The notes under the pieces are model-generated. The model ran no database searches. It was given only the letters and a program-made list of their open reading frames with translations, and was not told where the DNA came from. Positions 15,598 to 23,601 of a stretch of 64,000 nt of DNA are shown one piece after another. Each line of letters begins with the position of its first letter. Positions within the stretch are counted from its first letter, which is position 1. Source of the DNA: JBDSSS01 sp963764195 (GTDB taxonomy: Bacteria > Actinomycetota > Actinomycetes > Actinomycetales > Dermatophilaceae); the NCBI GenBank assembly GCA_963764195.1, contig CAVXRG010000007.1:124001-188000 (forward strand), in the 5' to 3' direction. Made by a program: the position numbers and the translations under genes.

Positions 15598-16794
15598 TCA
15601 GTCGAAATAGACGTCGAGCCCGTGCAGCGGGAAGACCGCGCTGCGGGTCGCCATGACCGCCCGGTCGACGTCGCTGCCCGGGTCGTAGCCCATCTCCCAG
15701 GAGCGCCACCACAGTGGACCGTCCTCGGCGGTGAGGTCGCCCATCCGGCTCGGTCCGGGCCGGCCCGTCACGTGCTCGACGTGGTCGCGCCACCCCTGCG
15801 GCACGGCCACCGACGTCTTGACCGGGGCGTGCGCGGCGATCGCCGTGAGGTGGGTCCAGGTGCGCGGCACGACGTCGACCACCTCGTAGCCACCGCCCCC
15901 GAGCGCGACCCACCGACCCTCGCAGACCTCGTGGGACAGGGCGTGCATCGCCTCGGCGACGGCTCGCTGGGCGTCGACCGTGACGGCGAAGTGGGCGAGG
16001 GGGTCCTCGGCGTGGGTGTCGCACCCGTGTTGAGTGACGAGGACGTCGGGCTTGAAGGCCCGGACGAGGGGCGGGACGACGGCATGGATCGCCCGCAGCC
16101 AGCCGGCGTCGGCCAGGCCGGGCGGCAAAGAGACGTTGACCGCCCCACCCTCGGCGCCGGGACCGCCGATGTCCCTCGGCCACCCGGTCCCGGGGAAGAG
16201 CGCCCGGCCCGACTCGTGGACCGAGATCGTCAGGACCCGGGGGTCGTCCCAGAAGATCCGCTCTACCCCGTCGCCGTGGTGGACGTCCACGTCGACGTAG
16301 GCGACCCGCTCAGCGCCGTGGTCGAGCAGCCACTGGATGCCGACCGCGATGTCGTTGTAGATGCAGAACCCGCTCGCCGAGCGCGGCATCGCGTGGTGCA
16401 GGCCGCCGGTGAAGTTCACGGCGTGCTGGGACTCGCCCTCCCAGACCGCTCGGCAGGAGTCGACGGTGCCCTGGACGACGCGCGCGCTCGCCGGGTGCAT
16501 GCCGATGAAGGCCGGGTCGTCCTCGGTGCCGAGGCCGAAGGCCGGGTCGGCGTGGTCCGGCCGGTCCGAGGCGACCCGCACCGCGGCGACGTAGTCGGCG
16601 TCGTGGACCGTCGTGAGCAGGGCGTCGTCCGCGACGTCGGCACCGACGACCGCCACGCCCTCGGCGTCGAAGACCCCCAGGGCATCGCAGAGCCGTGCCG
16701 TCAGGTCGAGGCGGACCGGCGACATCGGGTGTGTGGCGCCGAAGTCGTACTCGGTGAAGGACGCGTCCCAGACGACTCTGGCCAGACTTGGCAT
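15598..16794 (-). CDS. acuC: AcuC-type class I histone deacetylase-like hydrolase
   Basis: A 398-residue zinc amidohydrolase. VAYVDVDVHHGDGVERIF carries the paired histidines and metal-binding Asp/His, and GLHHAMPRSASGFCIYND precedes it. In Bacillus AcuC removes acetyl groups from acetyl-CoA synthetase; the target here is not shown. The ATG at 16794 is 7 bases past a TAGCGT box, so it is probably leaderless. It diverges from the trkA-like gene with 57 bases between. Confidence 0.9.
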   Translation of the reverse strand: MPSLARVVWDASFTEYDFGATHPMSPVRLDLTARLCDALGVFDAEGVAVVGADVADDALLTTVHDADYVAAVRVASDRPDHADPAFGLGTEDDPAFIGMHPASARVVQGTVDSCRAVWEGESQHAVNFTGGLHHAMPRSASGFCIYNDIAVGIQWLLDHGAERVAYVDVDVHHGDGVERIFWDDPRVLTISVHESGRALFPGTGWPRDIGGPGAEGGAVNVSLPPGLADAGWLRAIHAVVPPLVRAFKPDVLVTQHGCDTHAEDPLAHFAVTVDAQRAVAEAMHALSHEVCEGRWVALGGGGYEVVDVVPRTWTHLTAIAAHAPVKTSVAVPQGWRDHVEHVTGRPGPSRMGDLTAEDGPLWWRSWEMGYDPGSDVDRAVMATRSAVFPLHGLDVYFD

Positions 16795-16801
16795 GATTGA
16801 G

Positions 16802-16807
16802 ACGCTA
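16802..16807 (-). promoter_or_regulatory. -10-like box for leaderless acuC
   Basis: TAGCGT on the minus strand ends 7 bases before the ATG at 16794. Confidence 0.5.
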
Positions 16808-16851
16808 TCGCGTCCTCGGGATGCGTCAGACCGCTATCACGGAGGTATCCC

Positions 16852-17520
16852 ATGGCCCGGAACCGGCTGTTCGACGATGACGTCCTCGTCATCGGGCTCG
16901 GACGCTTCGGCTCCGCCGTCGCCCTCGAGCTGACGCGGCTCGGTCACCGGGTGATCGCCGTGGAGCGCGACAGCTCCCTCGCGGAGACCTACGTCAACAA
17001 GGTGGCCAAGGTCGTCCACGCGGACATGGCCCAGTCGAGCGCGCTCGACATGATCCGGGACGCCGAGCCGAAGATCGCCATCGTCGGCATCGGCTCCTCG
17101 ATCGAGTCCTCCGTGCTCGCGGCCGCCAACCTCGTCGACGCGGGGGTCCCGTCGATCTGGGCCAAGGCCCTGTCGCCGGAGCACAAGCGGATCCTCGACC
17201 GGATCGGCGTGCACCACGTCATCTCCCCCGAGGCCGACTCCGGCCGCCGGGTCGCGCACCTCGTCAACGGCAAGCTGCTCGACTACATCGAGTTCGACGA
17301 CGGCTTCGCCATCGTCAAGATCAAGCCGCCGAACGAGACCATCGGCTTCACGCTCGAGCAGAGCCAGATCCGCCGCAAGTACGGCGTCACGGTCGTCGGG
17401 GTGAAGGCTCCCGGTGAGGACTTCACGTATGCCGTGCCGCAGACGAAGATCTCTGCGCACCACATGATCATCGTCAGCGGCCCGACCGAGCTGATCGAGC
17501 GCTTCGCCGCCCGTCCCTGA
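16852..17520 (+). CDS. TrkA/KtrA-type potassium uptake regulatory subunit
   Basis: A 222-residue cytoplasmic RCK protein. The first 130 residues are a Rossmann domain (VLVIGLGRFGSAVALEL, with GxGxxG) that binds nucleotides; residues 140-220 are the RCK-C regulatory domain. It gates a potassium channel subunit such as TrkH or KtrB, but no such gene is in the window, so this gate is unlinked here. The start has GGAGG before ATGGCC. Confidence 0.9.
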   Translation: MARNRLFDDDVLVIGLGRFGSAVALELTRLGHRVIAVERDSSLAETYVNKVAKVVHADMAQSSALDMIRDAEPKIAIVGIGSSIESSVLAAANLVDAGVPSIWAKALSPEHKRILDRIGVHHVISPEADSGRRVAHLVNGKLLDYIEFDDGFAIVKIKPPNETIGFTLEQSQIRRKYGVTVVGVKAPGEDFTYAVPQTKISAHHMIIVSGPTELIERFAARP

Positions 17521-17554
17521 CGGACGTCAGGGTCCGGACATCACGGTTCGGACG

Positions 17555-18097
17555 TCAGAGCCGGACCTGGGGGCCACCGTCGTCCGCGAGCGGCAGGACC
17601 ATGGCGACCTCCTCGTCACCGTCCTCCTCGCTGACGACGCCCATCGGACGACGCAGGTCGGTCGGGCGGAAGCCCATCCCGCTCGCGAAGGCGACGGCAC
17701 GACCGTTGTCGGTGCCGACCCAGTAGACGAGGTGGGACCGGCCGCGCTCCCGCGCCCGGGCGGCCCCGTCCTTGACGAGGCGCGTGGCGATGCCCGACCC
17801 TCGAGCCTCGGGGCGGACCCAGAGGCCGAAGAGCTCACCCGCCGTGGCGGCGTCCTCGCTGTGCTCATCGGAGCGGGCCTGGCCGATGCTGACGACCCCG
17901 ACGGCAGCACCCTCGCGCTCGGCGACGAGCCGCTCGGACCGCCGCATCCGCTCGCGCCAGACCTCCTCCTCGAAGGCCTCCTCCTGCTCAGCCGTGGCCG
18001 CGAAGGCCTCGGGCGACTCGGTGAGGGCGGCAAGGCGCACCGACCGGTAGTCCTGCCAGTCGTCCTCGCCCAACGGGCGCACCACAATCTCGCTCAT
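17555..18097 (-). CDS. GNAT family N-acetyltransferase
   Basis: A 180-residue acetyltransferase. The acetyl-CoA loop is in LFGLWVRPEARGSGIATRLV (near residues 90-110), followed by VYWVGTDNGRAVAFASGMGFRP. The start MSEIVVRPLGEDDW at 18097 is supported by GAGGGTGG upstream; the open frame runs 30 codons further without protein character. The substrate is unknown. It converges on the trkA-like gene with 34 bases between stops. Confidence 0.85.
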   Translation of the reverse strand: MSEIVVRPLGEDDWQDYRSVRLAALTESPEAFAATAEQEEAFEEEVWRERMRRSERLVAEREGAAVGVVSIGQARSDEHSEDAATAGELFGLWVRPEARGSGIATRLVKDGAARARERGRSHLVYWVGTDNGRAVAFASGMGFRPTDLRRPMGVVSEEDGDEEVAMVLPLADDGGPQVRL

Positions 18098-18226
18098 GGG
18101 GTCCACCCTCTCATCCCGCCGCGCCACGACGCATCCGTAGGCGACCACAGGACATCGGGTGCGCCCCAGGTTTCCCGCGCCGTTCACCTGCCGGACCCCC
18201 GGGCGGCCGCGGCGGGGGTGGCCGGC

Positions 18227-19033
18227 TCAGCCCTCGCCGGAGGCGAGCTGCTTGGAGCGCGCGGCCGCGGCCTCCATCGCGGTGACGAAGGCGGCCCGGA
18301 CCTTGTGGTCGTCGAGCTGGCGCAGGGCCGCGACCGTCGTGCCCCCGGGCGAGCTCACCTGCTCCCGCAGGACGGTCGGGTGCTCGCGGGTCTCCCGCAG
18401 CATCGTCGCCGCGCCGTAGAGCGTCTGGACGACGAGCTCGGTCGAGGTGGCCCGCGGCAGCCCGAGCACGACCCCCGCCTCGATCATCGCCTCGACGACG
18501 TAGAAGATGTAGGCCGGTCCGCTGCCGGAGATCGCGGTGACGGCGTCGAGGTGCTTCTCGGCGAGCCGGACCACCTTGCCGCACGAGCGCAGCAGCGCCT
18601 CGGCCTCGGCGAGGTGCTCCTCCGTGCAGTGGCGACCCGGCGAGATGCCGGCCATCCCCTGGTCGACGAGGGCGGGGGTGTTGGGCATGACGCGCACGAC
18701 GGACGTGCCCTGAGGCAGCAGGGACTCGAGGTGCGCGGTCGTGATCCCCGCAGCGAGCGAGACGACCGTGTTGCCCTCGACGACGTGGCCGGCGATCTCC
18801 TCGACGAGGGCATCCATGTCCTGCGGCTTGACGCAGAGGACGAGCGTGTCAGCAGCGGCCGCGGCCTCCGCGTTGGGCAGCACCCGCACCCCGAGCGCGG
18901 CGCCGAGCTCGGCGACCCGGTCGGGCGTGCGACCGGTGATGACGAGGTCACCGGCCGGTCGACCCGAGCGCAGCAGGCCCGACAAGAGGGTCCGGCCCAT
19001 CACCCCGGTGCCGAAGATCGCCGTCGTCGTCAC
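18227..19033 (-). CDS. proC: Pyrroline-5-carboxylate reductase
   Basis: A 268-residue NADPH enzyme making proline from pyrroline-5-carboxylate. It has the Rossmann start AIFGTGVMGRTLLSGLL, the cofactor segment VLCVKPQDM, and the active-site signature DAVTAISGSGPAYIFYVVEAM near residue 160. The GTG at 19033 lies 4 bases after the stop of the proline dehydrogenase gene, so the opposing enzymes share an mRNA. Length matches the family. Confidence 0.95.
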   Translation of the reverse strand: MTTTAIFGTGVMGRTLLSGLLRSGRPAGDLVITGRTPDRVAELGAALGVRVLPNAEAAAAADTLVLCVKPQDMDALVEEIAGHVVEGNTVVSLAAGITTAHLESLLPQGTSVVRVMPNTPALVDQGMAGISPGRHCTEEHLAEAEALLRSCGKVVRLAEKHLDAVTAISGSGPAYIFYVVEAMIEAGVVLGLPRATSTELVVQTLYGAATMLRETREHPTVLREQVSSPGGTTVAALRQLDDHKVRAAFVTAMEAAAARSKQLASGEG

Positions 19034-19037
19034 GGGC

Positions 19038-19988
19038 TCAGCCCTTCGAGGCGACGCCGCGCAGGAAGAACATGACGTTGGCCGGCTTCTCGGCCATCCG
19101 CCGCATGAGGTAGCCGTACCACTGCTCGCCGTAGGGGATGTAGACCCGCATGCGGTCGCCGCGGTCGGCAATCCGGCGCTGCTCGTCGGGCCGGATCCCG
19201 TAGAGCATCTGGTACTCGAAGGACCGGGGGTCACGTCCCGCCTGACCGGCGAGCGCCCCGGCGATCTCGATGAGGCGCGGGTCGTGCGAGGCCACCATCG
19301 GGTAGCCCTTGCCCTGCATGAGGACCTTGAGGCACCGGACGTAGGACTTGTCGACCTCGGAACCGGCCTGGAAGGCGACCGACTCGGGCTCGCTGTAGGC
19401 GCCCTTGCAGAGCCGGACCCGCGACCCGGCGTGGGCGAGGTCGCGGCAGTCCGCCTCGGTGCGGCGCAGGTAGGACTGGAGGACCGCCCCGACGGTCGGG
19501 AAGTCGGCCCGCAGCTCGCGGAGCGCTTCGAGGGTGAGGTCCGTCGTCGTGTGGTCCTCCATGTCGAGGGTCACCGTGGTGCCGGCGTCCTGCGCGACGG
19601 TGCAGATCTCCCGGGCGTGGTCGAGGGCGACGGCATTGCCGTCGCCCGGGAGGGACTGGCCGAGGGCGCTGAGCTTGAGCGAGACCTCGACGGTGCCGCC
19701 GTCGGTCAGGCCCTGGTCGTGAAGTGCGGTGAGCAGGGCGACGTAGGCGTCCCGGGTGTGCCGGGCCTGCTCGATGTCAAGGGTGTCCTCGCCGAGGTAG
19801 TCGATCGTCGAGAGCCGTCCCGAGGCGGAGATCTCGGCAGCGGCGCCGACGACGTCGGCCCGGCCCGCTCCGGGCACGAAGCGCTTGACCACCGAGCGCG
19901 ACACGGGGGCCTTCTCGACAAGGTCTCGGATCTTCTCCTGCTTGGACAGCTGCAGCAGGGAGTTGCGCAGCAGGTCGCTGGCGTCCAC
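19038..19988 (-). CDS. Proline dehydrogenase
   Basis: A 316-residue monofunctional FAD enzyme (TIM barrel) oxidising proline to pyrroline-5-carboxylate. Landmarks are LDMEDHTTTDLTLE, the FAD/substrate segment VRLCKGAYSEPESVAF, and YQMLYGIRPDEQRR with the terminal VYIPYGEQWYGYLMRR. The GTG at 19988 is chosen because GGGAGG lies 5 bases upstream; the open frame before it is not protein-like. It precedes proC by 4 bases. The pyrroline-5-carboxylate dehydrogenase that usually finishes proline catabolism is not in the window. Confidence 0.94.
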   Translation of the reverse strand: MDASDLLRNSLLQLSKQEKIRDLVEKAPVSRSVVKRFVPGAGRADVVGAAAEISASGRLSTIDYLGEDTLDIEQARHTRDAYVALLTALHDQGLTDGGTVEVSLKLSALGQSLPGDGNAVALDHAREICTVAQDAGTTVTLDMEDHTTTDLTLEALRELRADFPTVGAVLQSYLRRTEADCRDLAHAGSRVRLCKGAYSEPESVAFQAGSEVDKSYVRCLKVLMQGKGYPMVASHDPRLIEIAGALAGQAGRDPRSFEYQMLYGIRPDEQRRIADRGDRMRVYIPYGEQWYGYLMRRMAEKPANVMFFLRGVASKG

Positions 19989-20128
19989 GGTGACCTCCCG
20001 GTCGGGTGCGGTGGGTGGGTGGCGTTGCTCCCGGCCGAATCTACCTCCCGGGGCGGGCCGGGGACGGCACCGCGGCCCGCGGACCCGCCTCCTCCCGCAG
20101 CGCGCCCGGGTGCGGCAGACTCGCGGAC

Positions 20129-20923
20129 ATGACGACGCCGACCACGCCGACACTCTGCGGGCTCGACGAGCTCGGTGACGGTCTGGGCCGGGCGGCGACC
20201 GTGCTGCGGGCCAACGCCGGGTCGGCGGGCCTCACCGCGGCGGTCCCCACCTGCCCCGGGTGGGACGTGGGAGACCTCGTCGTCCACACCGGCATGGTCC
20301 ACCGCTGGGCGGCGGCCAGGGTCGCTCCGCCCACCTCCGCCGCTGGTCGGGTGGACCCCGAGGAGCTGGAGCGCAGCGGTCGGGACGCCGCGGACCTGCT
20401 CGGCTGGTTCGACGACGGGGCCACCGAGCTGCTGCAGGCCCTCGCGGACGCCCCCGACGACCTCGATGCACCCGTGTTCCTGCCCGCCGCACCCCCGGCG
20501 CGCCTCTTCTGGGCCCGGCGCCAGTGCCACGAGACGACGGTCCACGCGGTCGACGCCCTCGCCGCCCGGCTCGGCCGCTGCCCCCTACCGACCGAGACGT
20601 GGATCCGGACCCCCCTCGCACGTGACGGCATCGACGAGCTGCTCCGCGGCTTCGTGCCCCGCGCCCGCCAGCAGGTCAACCCTCCTCGGCCGGTGCTGGT
20701 CCTCGTGGCCCCCGACGACGGCCCTCTCGCGTGGCGCCTCGACCTCCACCCGGACCGGCCCCCGGCGGTCGAGCGCGTCGCAGCGGGCTCGGCGTCCGCG
20801 ACCGACCACGTCCTCCGGGGCAGCGCCGTCGAGCTCTACCTCCGGCTGTGGAGCCGCTCCCCTGCGCCGCCGGTCGACGAGGTCGAGCAGTGGTGGCGTG
20901 ACGCCGTCTCGGTGCGGTGGTGA
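20129..20923 (+). CDS. Maleylpyruvate isomerase family mycothiol-dependent enzyme
   Basis: A 264-residue protein with a DinB-like four-helix N-terminal domain. The metal and mycothiol signatures are CPGWDVGDLVVHTGMVHRW (about 38-56) and RRQCHETTVHAVDALAARL (about 130). The C-terminal part is the SCP2-like MDMPI domain (HVLRGSAVELYLRLW). Relatives use mycothiol, the actinobacterial low-mass thiol; the reaction here is unknown. It is the first gene of a rightward cluster and ends 4 bases before the FMN oxidase. Confidence 0.85.
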   Translation: MTTPTTPTLCGLDELGDGLGRAATVLRANAGSAGLTAAVPTCPGWDVGDLVVHTGMVHRWAAARVAPPTSAAGRVDPEELERSGRDAADLLGWFDDGATELLQALADAPDDLDAPVFLPAAPPARLFWARRQCHETTVHAVDALAARLGRCPLPTETWIRTPLARDGIDELLRGFVPRARQQVNPPRPVLVLVAPDDGPLAWRLDLHPDRPPAVERVAAGSASATDHVLRGSAVELYLRLWSRSPAPPVDEVEQWWRDAVSVRW

Positions 20924-20927
20924 GGGG

Positions 20928-22277
20928 ATGAGCGGGCAGGGCAGGACGAGCGGGAGTATGCCGCTGGGCGGGGTCGGTCGGGTCGTGCAGGCCGCGATCT
21001 ACCGCGCCGGTGCCTTCGGTCAGCGCCCGGCGGTGCCGACCGACGGCAGCCGTCTCGAGGAGGTCGCGCGAAAACATCTGTCGCGCAGGGCCTTCGCCTA
21101 CATCGCAGGATCGGCGGGGTCCGAGGCCGGCGCCCGCGCCAACGCCGCCGCCTTCGACCGGTGGCAGGTCGTGCCGCGCCTGCTCGTCGACACCACCGAG
21201 CGCGACCTGACGGTGGAGCTCTTCGGCCGTCGGCACGCGAGCCCCTTCCTCGTGGCCCCGGTGGGTGTCCTGTCGATGGCGCACGCCGACGCCGACCTCG
21301 GGGTCGCCCGCGCGGCACGCGCTCAGGACGTCACCCAGATCATCAGCACCCAGGCGTCCGTCCCGATGGAGCAGATCGCCGCCGAGCTCGGTGGCGCCGC
21401 GCACTGGTACCAGCTCTACTGGAGCAGCGACGACGACCTCGTCGAGAGCCTCGTCGGCCGGGCCGAGGCGTGCGGCAGCGAGGCGATCGTCGTGACGCTC
21501 GACACGGCATACCTCGGTTGGCGGCCTCGGGACCTCGACCTCGGACACCTGCCGTTCGCGCGGGCCGAGGGGATCGCGCAGTACACGTCCGACCCCGTCT
21601 TCCAGCGGCTCGTCGCCGAACGCGTGGCGGCCGCCACCCCGACGTCCGCCCGCCCGAGACCGACGCCCGGCGCCGTGCGGACCCTGCTCGCCCTCAGCCG
21701 CAACCACCCCGGCCGGACCCGGGACAACCTCGGGTCGCCCGCGCCCCGGGCGGCGGTCGAGACCTTCCTCGACGTCTTCTCACGGCCGTCCCTGACGTGG
21801 GACGACCTCCCCCGGCTCCGATCGATGACGAGCCTACCCATCGTCCTCAAGGGCATCCTCCATCCCGACGACGCCCGACGAGCGGTCGATGCCGGCGTGG
21901 ACGCGGTCTACGTGTCCAACCACGGCGGGCGGCAGGTCGACCGGAGCATCGCTTCGCTCGACGCGCTCCCCGACGTGGTGGCCGCCGTGCGGTCGGCATC
22001 ACCTCGGACCCCGGTCATCTTCGATGGCGGGATCCGCTGCGGCGCAGACGCTTTCGTGGCACTGTGCCTCGGAGCGAGCTCCGTCGCGATCGGCCGCCCG
22101 CACGTCTACGGCCTGGCGATCGCCGGGGCCGAGGGGGCCACCGAGGTGCTGCGCAACCTCCGCGCCGAGCTCGACCTGCTGCTCGGGCTGACCGGGTGCA
22201 CCTCGCTCGCCGACCTCGCCCCCGACCGGCTCGTCATGGCCGGCGGACCCCACCGACCGGAGGCCGACCGACCGTGA
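20928..22277 (+). CDS. FMN-dependent alpha-hydroxy-acid oxidase (lactate 2-monooxygenase-like)
   Basis: A 449-residue flavoenzyme of the lactate oxidase/monooxygenase/IPP-isomerase-like barrel family. Visible residues are FAYIAGSAGSEAGAR, the FMN-site stretch LVAPVGVLSMAH, the lysine in PIVLKGILHPDDA, and the catalytic histidine with arginine in YVSNHGGRQVDRS. FDGGIRCGADAFVALCLGA binds FMN phosphate. The N-terminal start is uncertain: ATG at 20928 or the ATG at 20958, which lies inside a GTATGCCGCT word. Oxidation of lactate or another 2-hydroxyacid is likely; the substrate is unknown. Its stop overlaps the next GTG (GTGA). Confidence 0.88.
   Translation: MSGQGRTSGSMPLGGVGRVVQAAIYRAGAFGQRPAVPTDGSRLEEVARKHLSRRAFAYIAGSAGSEAGARANAAAFDRWQVVPRLLVDTTERDLTVELFGRRHASPFLVAPVGVLSMAHADADLGVARAARAQDVTQIISTQASVPMEQIAAELGGAAHWYQLYWSSDDDLVESLVGRAEACGSEAIVVTLDTAYLGWRPRDLDLGHLPFARAEGIAQYTSDPVFQRLVAERVAAATPTSARPRPTPGAVRTLLALSRNHPGRTRDNLGSPAPRAAVETFLDVFSRPSLTWDDLPRLRSMTSLPIVLKGILHPDDARRAVDAGVDAVYVSNHGGRQVDRSIASLDALPDVVAAVRSASPRTPVIFDGGIRCGADAFVALCLGASSVAIGRPHVYGLAIAGAEGATEVLRNLRAELDLLLGLTGCTSLADLAPDRLVMAGGPHRPEADRP
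20956..20965 (+). repeat. GTATGCCGCT dispersed word, copy 2
   Basis: Exact copy at the 5' end of the FMN oxidase gene. It supplies the alternative ATG at 20958. Confidence 0.7.
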
Positions 22278-22594
22278 GCGATGACCTGACCGAGCTGGCC
22301 GACCTGCGGGTCGTCGTGGACCGGATCGAGGGGCGATCCGTGTGCGGCCTGCGCCCGGGCGACTCCTTCACCGTGACCCGTTCGAGCGAGCTGCGGCTGC
22401 CCGACGGCGGCCACTTCTGCCTCTACGCCCTCGCCGCCGTGCTGCCGCTGCTCCCGGCCAAGCAGCGGGCCCTCGCCCCCGGTGACTGGTTGTCGAAGGA
22501 CTGCGAGGTCGCCTGCCCCGACCCCGAGGAGCGGCTCGTCATGCGCATCGAGAGCGGCACGGTGCGCGGGCACGCCACCGGCGAGCTCACCTGA
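22274..22594 (+). CDS. TIGR04076-like small protein
   Basis: A 106-residue protein. The pattern VVDRIEGRSVCGLRPGDSFTV, then GGHFCLYALAAVLPLLPAKQR, then SKDCEVACPDPEERLVMRI matches the TIGR04076 family, whose function is not established. Four cysteines, two in a DCEVACPDP cluster, suggest metal or redox chemistry. The start overlaps the FMN oxidase stop (GTGA), and its TGA shares a base with the next ATG, so it is translationally locked between two flavoproteins. Confidence 0.8.
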   Translation: MSDDLTELADLRVVVDRIEGRSVCGLRPGDSFTVTRSSELRLPDGGHFCLYALAAVLPLLPAKQRALAPGDWLSKDCEVACPDPEERLVMRIESGTVRGHATGELT

Positions 22595-23601
22595 TGGCAC
22601 CGGCGGGAGACCATGACCTGACCCGCGAGGTGTCGGTCGCGCTGCAGACCGACAAGACGCCCGCGGCCTACGCCACCCTCGCCCGCGCCGCCGAGGACCT
22701 CGGCTTCGACGGGGTGAGCGTCTTCGCCGACCTCGGCTTCCAGCCGCCGGCCCTCGCGCTCACGACGATCGCCGCCGCGACGACCCGGGTGCGGATCGGC
22801 GCGGCCTGCCAGAACCCGCTGCTGACGCATCCCGTCGAGATCGCCGGACAGGTCGCCGCCCTCGCCCTCGCCTCCGGGGGCCGCGCCTACGTCGGACTGG
22901 CCCGGGGTGCCTGGCTCGACGGGCTCGGCGTCGACGCGAGCCGCCCGGTGGCCCGGCTCGCCGACAGTGCCGAGATCATCCGCAGGCTGCTCACCGGCGA
23001 CGACAGCGGCTACGAGGGGGACGCGCTCGGCCTGCCGGCGGGGGTGCGCCTCCACTTCCCCCTGCCCGAGGCGCCCGTCGACCTGCTCGTCGGCACGTGG
23101 GGGCGCCGCACCGCGCAGTGGGCGGCGACGGCCGCCGAGGAGGTCAAGATCGGCGGCAGCGCCAACCCCGACATGGCGGCGACGATGCGCGACTGGCTGG
23201 GTGACTCCCCTACCCGCGTCGTCGTGGGCGCCGTCACCGTCTGCGACGCCGACCGTGAGGTGGCCCGCACTCTCGCGCGGCGGGAGGTGGCGCTCTACCT
23301 CGACGTCGTCGCGGGCCTCGACCCGACGGTGACCGTGCCCGATGACGTGCGGCGCCGGATCGGTGCGGCGGTGGGCGCGGGTGACCACGACGCCGCCGGC
23401 CGCGCGGTGCCCGATGACCTGCTCGACCGCTTCGCCTTCGCCGGCACCCCGGCGGACATCGCGAACCAGGTCGAGGCCCTCTTCGATGCCGGCGCCGACC
23501 GGGTCGAGCTCGGCACCCCGCACGGGGTCGACCCCCTCATCGGGCTCCGCCTGCTCGGCACGGAGATGCTGCCGAAGGTGCGCCGGGAGACGGCCCGATG
23601 A
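22594..23601 (+). CDS. LLM class (F420/FMN) flavin-dependent oxidoreductase
   Basis: A 335-residue luciferase-like barrel. ARAAEDLGFDGVSVFADLGF at the start, TRVRIGAACQNPLLTHPVEIAGQ and YVGLARGAWLDGLG are the cofactor-binding blocks of F420-dependent dehydrogenases. The C-terminus has FAGTPADIANQVEALFDAG, the usual closing helix. Actinobacteria often use F420 here rather than FMN. The TGATG overlap with the gene before and the ATGA overlap with the gene after show translational coupling. The substrate is unknown. Confidence 0.87.
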   Translation: MAPAGDHDLTREVSVALQTDKTPAAYATLARAAEDLGFDGVSVFADLGFQPPALALTTIAAATTRVRIGAACQNPLLTHPVEIAGQVAALALASGGRAYVGLARGAWLDGLGVDASRPVARLADSAEIIRRLLTGDDSGYEGDALGLPAGVRLHFPLPEAPVDLLVGTWGRRTAQWAATAAEEVKIGGSANPDMAATMRDWLGDSPTRVVVGAVTVCDADREVARTLARREVALYLDVVAGLDPTVTVPDDVRRRIGAAVGAGDHDAAGRAVPDDLLDRFAFAGTPADIANQVEALFDAGADRVELGTPHGVDPLIGLRLLGTEMLPKVRRETAR

